From: Chalciporus piperatus
Taxonomy: Eukaryota; Basidiomycota; Agaricomycetes; Boletales; Boletaceae
Direction of reading: 5' to 3'
NCBI GenBank assembly: GCA_038093975.1
Contig: JBBPTG010000228.1
Location: 1 to 38,736, forward strand
DNA length: 38,736 nucleotides
Program-made: the position numbers and the translations under genes
Notes under the pieces: generated by a model
Databases searched by the model: none
What the model saw: the letters and a program-made list of their open reading frames with translations, nothing else
What the model was told of the DNA's origin: nothing
Shown here: positions 19,269-27,929 of the stretch, piece after piece
Layout: each line of letters starts with the position of its first letter
How positions within the stretch are numbered: the stretch's first letter is position 1

Positions 19269-19388
19269 GATGGAGAATGGTTAGAAGAATGTGGTGAGCG
19301 AACGAGAAGAACGAGGAAACAGACGACCGCTCGTGGAAAAACTGCCAGAAAAGGAAGTGGACTGAACAGTACGTACTGGTCATAATAC

Positions 19389-19990
19389 ATGAAGTTCGGT
19401 TCGGTCAAGTTCGGTCAAGTTCGGTCACGTTCGGACAGACTCGGAGGTCGTTCAAATTGGAGAAGGCCACTTGGAAGTTGGGATTCGCTTTCAAATGTAT
19501 CAAGTAGTATACGATATGACACGTTTAAGAAAGAGAAAAATGACACGACGTTCACATCGTGCAGGAAGAGCGACGTCCACGCCGCGCAACGAAATACAAC
19601 GAAACAATAAACAAAGACGACGTTCACGTCGCCTCAAGAGGAAGGGAATGAGGCGAGGCAGGGGAATCCAGGGTGGGCAATGGAGCAACTCGAGACCGTC
19701 CAGATGGACGAGCAGACTAACAGTCAGACTCGTCCATTGGATGAGGCCAATTCCAAGCGGGGAGGACCTAAATGAAAAGAAAGAAAAGATCACCCAGAGA
19801 CGAAAATGAAACCACCAGAAAGGCGGCTGCGACACACTATGGTCCCCCTGTGATCTGACCCTGCGACTGACACGAACGCCGACGTAGACCACATACGATG
19901 GGAAGTGATCGATTGATCGATCAGGACGGGTTGGTGGTTGAGCAAAAGGCCGTATTGGGTGAGGCCAAACAGGCAGAGTGACACCGAATT
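19389..19990. repeat. Repeat R, copy 4 (upstream of 19268 gene)
   Basis: TTCGGTCAAG units at 19394-19440 are followed by the same body as copies 3 and 5 (GACTCGGAGGTC, the GACGTTCACATCG / GACGTCCACGCCGCG / CGACGTTCACGTCG motif trio at 19550-19632, ATCCAGGGTGGGCAATGG). It diverges after GATGGGAAG (~19905). It is less similar to copies 3 and 5 than those are to each other. Confidence 0.8.
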
Positions 19991-20199
19991 CAGCTTGGAT
20001 TCGGGCGCCAAATAAACACAAAATAGGGTGATTACAGCATATATTCATATTATGTAATCACAACAACTAAACGACATTTGTTCCAAGATTTCATGAATGT
20101 ATTATGAGTCAAGACGGCTTTACATCTCGGTAGAGCAGAACGACTGTCTTCTGCTGATCGAAAGTATGGGTTTGGGAGACTAGGTATGTCCCGCCAGTC

Positions 20200-20560
20200 C
20201 CTCCCCTGTGCCTCTTTCTTTGTATTGTGTTTTGTTGTGCGGCGTGGACGTCGTGCTTATTATCTATGCGTAGTACTTCGTATGCTCTACGGTAGGTTGT
20301 CGTCCAGCTGCTCTATCGTGATTTCTGTATCCGGATGATTTTTCTTCTCTTTTTGATATATCTAGGTCCTCGCCTTCTGGAGCTGGCCCCTATGCACGAG
20401 CCTGACAGCTAGTCCTCTCGTTGCATCTGGACGGCTCTCGATATGCCCTGCCTTATCCTGGATTCCACTAGACCCACCTTGGTCTGTCTGTATTTCTCTG
20501 GCGACGTGAACGTCGCGTTTTCTTTACTCTCTTTGTATTTTGTTGTGCGGCAAGGACGAC
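20200..20560 (-). repeat. Repeat R, copy 5 (reverse orientation)
   Basis: The copy contains GCGGCGTGGACGTCGTGCTT (20240-20259), TCTAGGTCCTCGCCTTCTGGAGC (20361-20383), CTAGTCCTCTCGTTGCATCTGGACGG (20410-20435), CCTTATCCTGGATTCCAC and GGCGACGTGAACGTCGCG (20499-20516), followed by a TTGTGCGGCAAGGACGACG variant. It lies opposite in orientation to copies 2-4 with no family gene directly next to it. Confidence 0.7.
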
Positions 20561-20569
20561 GAGAACTCG

Positions 20570-20890
20570 AAAATACAATATTGAAGATATCTACCGACTA
20601 CGACACGAGCACGCCATCTACGAAGCGAGCACGAGACGATCACGCCCATGAAGCCACGGGCGTCCAGGACGGCCACGGCTCGGACGAGGTGAGTCACGTC
20701 ATCACACATGGGGGTCCTGGACGCCCGTGCTCACACTACCTTACAGAGACCATTTCATAACGAGTCGCGGGCAAATACGACGACCGCGATCATAAAACCA
20801 CGACGCCGACATCTATCAACTATGACACGGCAACGCGGCTCCACGACAACAACGACTCATCCATGGTGAGACAACGCAATCGACTATGCG
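20570..20890 (+). repeat. AC-rich units of the splice-donor repeat domain
   Basis: This is a second site of the 9.8-11.9 kb repeat type: ATCTACCGACTACGACACG, ATCTATCAACTATGACACGG, donor-like GAGGTGAGTCACG (~20687) and ATGGTGAGAC (~20864). A perfect 16-bp inverted repeat, CACGGGCGTCCAGGAC at 20655-20670 and its complement at 20714-20729, brackets the first donor-like motif. Confidence 0.6.
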
Positions 20891-20914
20891 TGCGGCGGTT
20901 TCCCTTGATCTCCT

Positions 20915-21151
20915 TTAGCTCATTGTACGGCAAGTTCCAAATCTGCACAAGTCTTTCTTGATCAAATCCCTACGACGAGCATGAAGGGTGTACCGTACAT
21001 CAATTCCGTCAAGCAGGCGAGTAATGGCTTCCATCTGGTAACCTTGCGTGTCGTATGGCATCGCATTACTGAGGATTGACCTACAGAGCGTTCGCACACT
21101 CTCCGAAACGAATTTGAAGGGGCATTGGTGTCCGCCATGAGCCTTTTGCAT
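20915..21151 (-). pseudogene. RecQ-like helicase, N-terminal fragment
   Basis: The minus-strand frame reads SESVRTLCRSILSNAMPYDT then QGYQMEAITRLLDGIDV. This resembles the Q-motif-like entry of agaricomycete RecQ-type DEAD helicases (...PYDTQ..Q+EAI.RLLDG.DV, normally followed by the Walker A segment). Walker A and everything after are missing; the frame changes character after GIDV. It is a fragment inside the block of R cassettes. Confidence 0.45.
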
Positions 21152-21168
21152 ATCTTATCTACTGTTAC

Positions 21169-21217
21169 AGTTCCTGGACCCTTTAGGGGACAGGTTTTCT
21201 GTCATCAGTGTTTTCGA
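21169..21217 (+). repeat. Dispersed ~48-bp repeat, copy 1
   Basis: AGTTCCTGGACCCTTTAGGG and the following bases through TTTTCGA recur as reverse complement at 30706-30751 with a few differences (an extra T, ATCAGTG versus ATAAG). Confidence 0.7.
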
Positions 21218-21599
21218 ACTCTGATCGACAATCGGAACCTCGGTCCGACGTGCCAGTGGGCACTCAATAGGCTTATGATATCTGCTGATACCACTGACAT
21301 CGCGTTTCTTTCGTTGGGGCTTCGCGCTTCATCGCCTACTACTTACTATTGTTTGGTATGCAGCTTGAAGGTATGATGCTTTCTGCCGAGGACCAAGATT
21401 AGTCACACACAGAGTAGTTCATGAATTTTATTGGTCTGTCATTCAGGTAACATTTGCATGGTTGGTGACCCGAAGCGCGTTAATGCACTGAAGGCCCAGT
21501 GGTTCATGTGACGCCGAATGTTGTTGAGAGCAGATTGGGTGACTGGTTCAATGAAAAATTATCGTTCGGTGATCTATGCACTGACACCCAGTGCTCTTA

Positions 21600-22060
21600 C
21601 TACCCACAGTGTACCTCTACTCCGAGTACCTCGATCACCAAGCACACATCTCGTCCCTCTTCGCGGCAGTCCACCCTTCCCATCCAGCAGCCTGAGCTGT
21701 CTTTCCGTCTTCCGTCCGCTTGCTTTTCCGCATCTTGGCCTTCGCAGGGGTATGCTCGATGCTTGGTTGCCACCTTGTGAAGCCGGAAGGATAGCCAGTG
21801 TTGGATAGTGCTGGAAGTCGCCTTGCGAGCGCTTTCCTGCTCTTGCTCAGAGTCAGTAGCACCACCCTCGGCATGTGATTCATTCACGACGCCCTCTAAA
21901 TCTTCCAGACTATCTGAAAATCGTCTGGGATCATGTCCATGACCACAATGGACCAGCTACCGTGGAGTTTGTTGATCCAAAGCCAAGACGAGGGTGAGGG
22001 TATACTCTGCTTGATGGCGAATGCTCTTGGAAACGTCGGACACTACAAGGTATTGTATGT
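21600..22060 (-). pseudogene. Unidentified coding-like remnant
   Basis: On the minus strand a run from ~22055 reads YLVVSDVSKSIRHQAEYTLT then LVLALDQQTPR, stop, then DPRRFSDSLEDLEGVVNESH and GGATDSEQEQESARKATSST. Acidic Ser-rich composition suggests real former coding sequence. No family is recognised. The surrounding plus-strand frames are pyrimidine-rich and unconvincing. Confidence 0.3.
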
Positions 22061-22211
22061 ACCTGAGGTTCGGTCATGTTCGGTCACGTTCGGACGAACG
22101 CTAAGACTAACTCGTGCACCTTGAAAACCATTGTAAACAAACATTTACACTCTACAACCTACACGACGGCAAGGGAGAGAGCGGAACGCCAGCAGATCGC
22201 ATACAATGAGT

Positions 22212-23034
22212 CTATGATTGTCCCTTAGCCTGTCTCGCCTTAGTTTTCTTTTTGGTAGGATGAGACTTGGTGGCGGTCACGTCTTGCGGATTATATTAAC
22301 ATAGATCTGAAAAAGAAAGTCATGCCACTTACTGCTTTGCGACCGTCCACGCTTCCGTGAGTTATTGGGTTTCGGTTTGGATGTGAATGTGGGTGCCTCT
22401 GGTAGATTGAGCGCGGATGAGGGGTCTGACATAGGGGACGTAACGGCACTCCCGTGTTGCGCGTCATCCGACTGCAATCTTGGAATCATTGTTAGCAAGT
22501 CAGATTCCGGGGCGATCGCGAAACCGTACATTCCATCACAGCCGCCATGGATGCCTGGCTGATGTTCGGCATCGCCCGCGTGCGAGTTCGGCAATATTCC
22601 GATACGTAGACAGGCTCGTGTCGGCCTACGAGGAGCTCGGTGACAATGTACCGGTCCATGATGGAGGCGAGCTTGGGCGCTTCGATTATATTCGATGAAT
22701 TTGGGCTTGTGATGCATTCGCGCCAAATGTTGTTCAAGTGTATGAAGTTTTGGGCAAGGGCTACCCAGAACTTATATGGAGTGATGCGGAAATGCCTTCC
22801 CAGCAGCTGCGCGAGTATGAACCTACGATATACTAACATTTCGACATGTTTGCCATAGATTGCTGGAATCGTGAAAATGTGGCTGACTTTCTTGCCCTTC
22901 TGATCGTGCGAGTACCAGGGGATGCCGCTGGATGTGGCTTTGTCGGGTTGTAGACATTCGGCCGCGGCGAGAGAAGCCATTTCCGAGACCTTGGCCACGT
23001 CAGGGCGCTCGGAAGGGAATTGTTAGTAGTTCAT
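22212..23034 (-). pseudogene. R-associated family protein, disabled paralogue
   Basis: Exon 1 (22530-23034) has the same length, 505 bases, as exon 1 of the 25679 gene and is clearly homologous (GIPWY, YRRFILAQLLG, PYKFWVALAQNFIHLNNIW, KLASIMDRYIVTELLVGRHE). It begins ATG AAC TAC TAA, a stop at codon 4 (23023-23025), where the paralogue has M-T-D-N. Intron 1 (22479-22529) and the last intron (22283-22332) match those of the paralogue in length and in the CTTGCTAACAATGATT branch region. The acidic exon is missing and the remaining exon is out of frame. The C-terminal exon encodes a Lys-rich tail (SHPTKKKTKARQAKGQS). Its 5' flank is homologous to that of the 25679 gene. Confidence 0.8.
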
Positions 23035-23170
23035 CCTGGGGGATACTGGTGATTGTGGTTTAGGGAATAAACGGCGACCAACGTGTTTTTGTATGGTTCG
23101 GTAGAGTGGTGATTATTATGTAAGGCGGGTTGAAGTTTGGTTCGGTCAAGTTCAGTCACGTTCGGACAGA
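23035..23170 (-). promoter_or_regulatory. Shared 5' flank of R-associated genes (pseudogene copy)
   Basis: In gene orientation it contains CGCCTTACATAA, ACCGAACCATACAAAAACAC, TAAACCACAATCACCAGTAT and then the ATG. The same blocks in the same order precede the gene at 25679. TTCGGTCAAG-type units lie at 23132-23170. Confidence 0.65.
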
Positions 23171-24015
23171 CTCGTGCGTAGGATGGGGCCAGCTCCAGAA
23201 GGCGAGGATCTAGATTTAAAAGATTTGAAGAAATCACCCAGAGACAGAAATCGCGAAAAGGGAGTGGACTGAACGGTACTGGTCACGGTCCTGATCACGT
23301 CGAGAAAACATTTAGGTCGCCGTTGACGTATTCAACCAGAACCGCCAACAATAATTGAAGAGACGCACGACAAAAATTTCAGTGAAGTCATACATGAAAG
23401 TTTGGTTCGGTCAAGTTCGGCCAAGTTCGGTCAAGTTCGGTCAAGTTCGGTCAAGTTCGGTCAAGTTCGGTCAAGTTCGGTCAAGTTCGGACAGACTCGG
23501 AGGTCAGTTCAAATTGGAGAAGGCCACTTGGAAGTTGGGATTCGCTTTCAAATGTATCAAGTAGTATACGATATTACACGTCTAAGAAAGAGAAAAATGA
23601 CATGACGTTCACATCGTGCAAGACGAGCGACGTCCACGTCGCGCAACGAAATACAACGAAACAATAAACAAAGACGACGTTCACGTCGCCTCAAGAGGAA
23701 GGGAATGAGGCGAGGCAGGGGAATCCAGGGTGGGCAATGGAGCAACTCGAGACCGTCCAGATGGACGAGCAGACTAACAGTCAGACTCGTCCATTGGATG
23801 AGGCCAATTCCAAGCGGGGGAGACCTAAATGAAAAGAAAGAAAAGATCACCCAGAGACGAAAATGAAACCACCAGAAAGGCGGCTGCGACACACTATGGT
23901 CCCCCTGTGATCTGACCCTGCGACTGACACGAACGCCGACATAGATCACATACGATGGGAAGGGTTCGATGAGGACAGGTTGGTGGTTGAGCAAAGAGCC
24001 GCCAAACAAACAAAC
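23171..24015. repeat. Repeat R, copy 6 (near-identical to 17087-17922)
   Basis: This is an 845-bp copy with nine TTCGG units (23405-23490) and the ACGT-NN-ACGT motif trio at 23600-23690. It ends ...CCGCCAAACAAACAAAC at 24015, where remodeller coding sequence starts at the next base. It marks the right boundary of the block that splits the remodeller. Confidence 0.85.
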
Positions 24016-24300
24016 GACCAGCTTGAATGACTTCGTCGTCGATGTCAAGCTTAAACCGTGCACGGGCGTACATGCCCTCTTCGACACTCTTCTCGGTGAT
24101 GAAACGGAGGATATGGACGGCCTTGGTCTGTCCGATGCGGTGAGCACGATCCTGAGCTTGCAAATCGGCGTGAGGATTCCTGAGGTACACGAGACCATTA
24201 GTTTTGCTCGAGTAATTCAGCAGTTGATCGGGACCAACCAATCAGAGTCGAATCCACGTTCACCGGCGAGACTGTCGAATCCGCCGTCACATATCATCGC
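24016..24300 (-). pseudogene. SNF2/STH1-type remodeller, helicase motif V-VI exon
   Basis: The exon 24016-24179 reads [55 protein letters not shown], which is nearly invariant in Snf2/Sth1 ATPases and includes motif [12 protein letters not shown] 59-base intron (24180-24238, GTTGGT...CTCAG) joins it to upstream FDSDW, giving the expected FDSDWNPHADLQ. Further upstream the expected motif V context is degraded (TADSTV). The exon stops exactly at the end of repeat R. The bromodomain of what is probably the same gene lies 8.4 kb away at 15273-15597, same strand and correct order. Confidence 0.85.
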
Positions 24301-24959
24301 ATCCATGCTTTCGAGTTGAATCTGCTGCTGCTGCTGCTGCCATGGCTCGCCAACGATGCCCGTGTTTCGTGAGGTTGGTTGGGAAGCTCGCTGAGAATGG
24401 ATGCCGGCACGCCGGATCCGGGCTCTGCGGGTTGTAATGGTTCACTTGGTGGTGGTGGTGGAGGCGGCGGACGAACGGGGGTAGATTCACAGGGAAATGA
24501 GGAAGGTGGGTGGCTGTGTGTTGTCGTCGATGAATTGGGAAACCTACTAGAGCACCACCGGTATGAATCCGAAGCGCCGCGAACCAGAGTCATTGTCGAT
24601 GTCGTGGTCGGCAATTGATAGCTCCCTCGATCATCATCTCAATCGACGAGATGGGGGAGCTCGATCGCGAATGACTTCGCGCGCACTCGTTTAGCACTCG
24701 GTTAGCAATACTTAGCTATAAGACTGCCGCATCTCAAACAGGCCCTCATCCTGTTGCTTGGGGCTTTGAGCCGGGGTGGGCTGTGCATATCATTATCCAG
24801 GCTGGTGCTGTAGACCCCTGTGACCGCACTGATTGGGGGTGCACGAAGTCCTGCCGCCCAATATGGAACGTGACGCTGATTCAGACTAGCACGGTTGTCC
24901 GGCTTTCCATACTTTTGTTTGCCCAGCCTCCCCACACTTGGCAACCACCAACCTCATCG
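24301..24959. other. No gene recognised between remodeller exon and R copy 7
   Basis: A 106-codon minus-strand frame (24294-24614) has a Pro run and GVPASILSELPNQPHETRAS and could be an N-terminal remodeller-like or unrelated exon. A CAG/CTG run lies at 24322-24342. The rest shows nothing I can support. Confidence 0.4.
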
Positions 24960-25330
24960 ATGTGATCCACGTCGGTGTTCGTGTCAGTCACAGGTTGGGA
25001 GCATAGGGGGATCGTCGCCGCCTCGCTCTTTTGGTTTCATTTTCGTCTCTGGGTGGTTTTTCTTTTCTCTCTCTCTTTATTTAAGTCCTCGCCGCCTGGA
25101 ATTCAATGGCCTCATCCAATGGACGAGTCTGACTGTCAGTCCTCTCGTCCATCCGGACGGTCTCGTATCGCTCCATGGCCCATCCTGGATTTCCCGGCCT
25201 CGCCTCAGTCCCTTCCTCTTGAGATGACGTGGACGTCGTCTTTGTTTATTATCATTTCGTTGTATTTCGTTATGCGGCGTGGACGTCGCTCTTTTTGCAC
25301 GATGTGAACGTCGTGGCTTTTTCTCTTTTG
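24960..25330 (+). repeat. Repeat R, copy 7 (diverged, upstream of 25679 gene)
   Basis: In this orientation it reads TGTTCGTGTCAGTCACAGG, TTTCATTTTCGTCTCTGGGTGG, CCTCATCCAATGGACGAGTCTGAC, CATCCTGGATTTCCC, then ATGACGTGGACGTCGTCTTTG, GCGGCGTGGACGTCGCTC and GATGTGAACGTCGTGG. The order equals the reverse complement of copies 3, 4 and 6. It is therefore oriented toward the plus-strand gene exactly as the other copies are toward their minus-strand genes. Confidence 0.75.
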
Positions 25331-25554
25331 TTCGATCACTTGGTTTCGGCAGTCTAACTATGCCACTCTCCTGTATAGTCGCGTTCGTCTCTTTGCGCCC
25401 GGGCTTGTCGGCGAACGTTTCGCTTGCATCTGCAAAGCGTCAAAATAACGTACTCATTCCACCACACTTTGGGAGGCTCTCATTGGCCAAGCAGACTGTA
25501 AGCGACTCCGAACCGAGCTAAGCGGTCCAGCCGAGCTCATTGAGCGCTTAGGAA

Positions 25555-25678
25555 AAGCTGATGTCATAACCATGCATGTCACCATAACCGCCTTACATAA
25601 GAACCAGAACCGAACCAGAACCGAACCATACAAAAACACGTTTTTTCCTTAAACCACAACCACCAGTATCTTTGCACA
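25555..25678 (+). promoter_or_regulatory. Shared 5' flank of R-associated genes (25679 gene)
   Basis: CGCCTTACATAA, two GAACCAGAACCGAACC units, ATACAAAAACACGTTTTTTC and TAAACCACAACCACCAGTAT precede the ATG by 0-110 bases. Except for the exact number of CCGAAC units this matches the flank of the 22.2-23.0 kb paralogue. No TATA box is obvious. Confidence 0.6.
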
Positions 25679-27285
25679 ATGACCGACAACCAATTCCCGT
25701 CTGAACGCCCGACCAAGGACAACGTCAGAACTCTTGCTGCCACGGTCACGACCCAACTGCTACACCCCAAGGAAGCGACCGACAGGGGGATTCCTTGGTA
25801 CACGGTCAATAAGAAGGGCACGAAACTCAAGCACGTCATCACGATTCCTGTCGAGTATGACGATCACGTCCGGAACTTAGTCTATCGAAGGTTCGTGCTC
25901 GCGCAGCTCCTGCGCGGGACCACCCCCATCGAGCCATACAAGTTCTGGGTAACCCTTGCCCAGAACTTCGTACACGTCAACACTATCTGGAGCCAATGTA
26001 TAACGAGCGTATCTCACTCCGGTTTAATCGAGACCCCCAAGCTCGCCTCCATCATGGACCGGTATATCGTCACCGAGCTCCTCGTACGCCGACACGAGCC
26101 TGTGTACAAATCGGAATACCGCCGAACTCGCACGGCGGGGATGCCGAACCTTAGCCAGGCATCCATAGCGGACGCGCAAAAATGTAAGCTTTCGTGATCG
26201 TCGTGCGATTTGACTTGCTAACAATGATTTGAAGATTGTAACAATGAAATTGAAAAATCAACAGACCTTGTTCCTCTGAAGGTGTCTCCAACAATGATGG
26301 TGGCGTACATGAACGAGGCCCATGAGCGGTACAATGATACTTCACGACCAATGATCCGTCAGTATCATTCCCCTCGTTGTCAGATTACACTGATTATGTT
26401 GATGATGCAGTGGACGCATACACCGCATCATGGGCTGCGAGTGGATGGGAGCCTCGTGACCCCTTCGATCCGGATGCTACCGAGGCCACGAGGATGGATG
26501 TGGACAAGGAGGAGCACCCTGCCGATGGGGGAGAGGACGAGGGGAATGGAGACGAAGACGACGACGACGAAGATGAAGATGATGAAGACGAAGACGAAGA
26601 TGAAGATGATGAAGACGAAGACGAAGATGAAGATGATGAAGACGAAGACGAAGACGAAGACGAAGACGAAGACGAGCACGATGACAAGGCCACAACGAAG
26701 GAGAAGGCCATGAAGAAGGAAAAGGACACGGAGAAGGAGAAGGAGGAGGAGAAGGGTATGAGCTCGAGTACATTCATCCATTAGACTGAAATTTGTTGAA
26801 TGACCTGACCGATTCTGGATTCACCAGCTCAGCAGGCATCCAAGGTACAGGCAACCACGACCACGAACATACGGCAGACACGGGGGGCCGTGGCGCGTGA
26901 GTGCCCTTATGTCCCTTGTTTCAGACCCCTCATCCGCGCCCGATCTACCAGAGGCAAAAGCTGATAACTTACGGAAGCGTAGGCAGTCGCAAAGCAGTAA
27001 GTGGCATAACCTTCTTGTTAAGAAATATGTTAATACATTCCGCAAGACGTTTCCGCCACCAAGTCTCCGCCTAGCAAAAAGAAAACTAAAGTGAGACAGG
27101 GTAACGTTGCCGCCACCAGCTCTAGTACATACCACCCCCGGAAGTTCGCCGATGCGAAAACCAAGGTGGTACTGGACCTGATTGACTCAGTCCCTGACAC
27201 AGATGAGGATGTGGAGTCAGAGTCGGACACGAAGGTGAAAACCGGACGAAGTGTCAAACTCGCAAGACGCCTCGGAAGAGCGTGA
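25679..27285 (+). CDS. R-associated family protein with acidic region
   Basis: Exon 1 (25679-26183) encodes the conserved N-terminal domain: ITIPVEYDDHVRNLVYRRFV (54-73), PYKFWVTLAQNFVHVNTIW (86-104), MDRYIVTELLVRRHEP (126-141). Intron 1 (26184-26234) has the CTAAC branch site. A frame change lies between exon 2 (from 26235) and the Asp/Glu-rich exon (frame of 26384-26755): no normal-length intron reconciles them, so a 200-base intron (26184-26383) or a lesion is needed. Later introns are 26756-26827, a doubtful 28-base one (26897-26924) and 26997-27046. The C-terminal exon is Lys-rich (TKSPPSKKKTKVRQ). Acidic stretch plus basic tail suggests a nuclear protein. No known domain is recognised. 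Confidence 0.6.
26545..26680 (+). repeat. GAY/GAR microsatellite encoding the acidic stretch
   Basis: Repeats of GAAGATGAAGATGATGAAGACGAAGAC give ~45 consecutive Asp/Glu codons in one frame; the antisense is poly-Ser and other frames are Lys/Met- or Val/Phe-rich. Length variation here would not disturb the frame if units of three are gained or lost. Confidence 0.85.
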
Positions 27286-27929
27286 GGAAGACGAAGAAAA
27301 ACTGAACACGCAGGTAATCTCCGTTGCTCCGAGTGAGACGACACTTACCTTTGTCTCAGGTTGTTATGGTTCAAGTTCGTGTGTCCGGTTTTCGCCATAC
27401 TCAGGCTCGCGATCAATACCGCTCGCTCGTCATTTCTCGCTCGCTATCAATACACTCAATGGACTCTTTCGCTCTTGCACCGTGTTCTCAATCTCGTAGT
27501 CCTCCGGTCACTAAGTTTTCCACTGTTCGTCGTTGCTCTGCTCCGCTATTCGTCACATGGTCACGTTTCGGCTCTCACTTTCATCGGTTCTCACATATGC
27601 TTTCGAATTCCATATGACCTCCGTTCGCTCGCCTTCGCTTTCCGCCCTCTCGGTCCATTTGTACCTGCTCGTCGTTTCATATTTTGTTAGTGGTTGCGTT
27701 TATTATCTATCCCCGCAACCATCGTACCGTAGACCGTCGCGTATTGGGGGGTAGACTCAGGTACGCGCATCATGGCTCAAGCATTCTTGGTAGATCTACA
27801 CTAGTGCACATCGTGGCAATGCCTTTCCGGTGACTCACAAAGCTGCAAGTCCCGGCCAAACGAGCTGCATTTAATTAAGTACGTTATAAGCGCATCTGGT
27901 CAGAGATTATTATTGTCACTGTTAGACTA
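27286..27929. other. No gene recognised
   Basis: This is pyrimidine-rich plus strand (CGCTCGCTCGTC, TTTCGGCTCTCAC) downstream of the family gene. Open frames here are Ser/Arg/Phe-rich and look like translations of that composition. Confidence 0.45.

Noticed and set aside
17464..24198. Minus-strand frames of 182-215 codons in R copies at 17464-18111, 19500-20048 and 23557-24198, apparently conserved
   Set aside because: Conservation is explained by recent DNA duplication; the diverged copies (20200, 24960) do not keep the frame and the composition is that of the repeat. It would be revived if distant copies kept it open.
26394..26777. Poly-Ser and Val/Phe-rich ORFs antisense to the acidic exon
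   Set aside because: Shadows of the GAY/GAR microsatellite.
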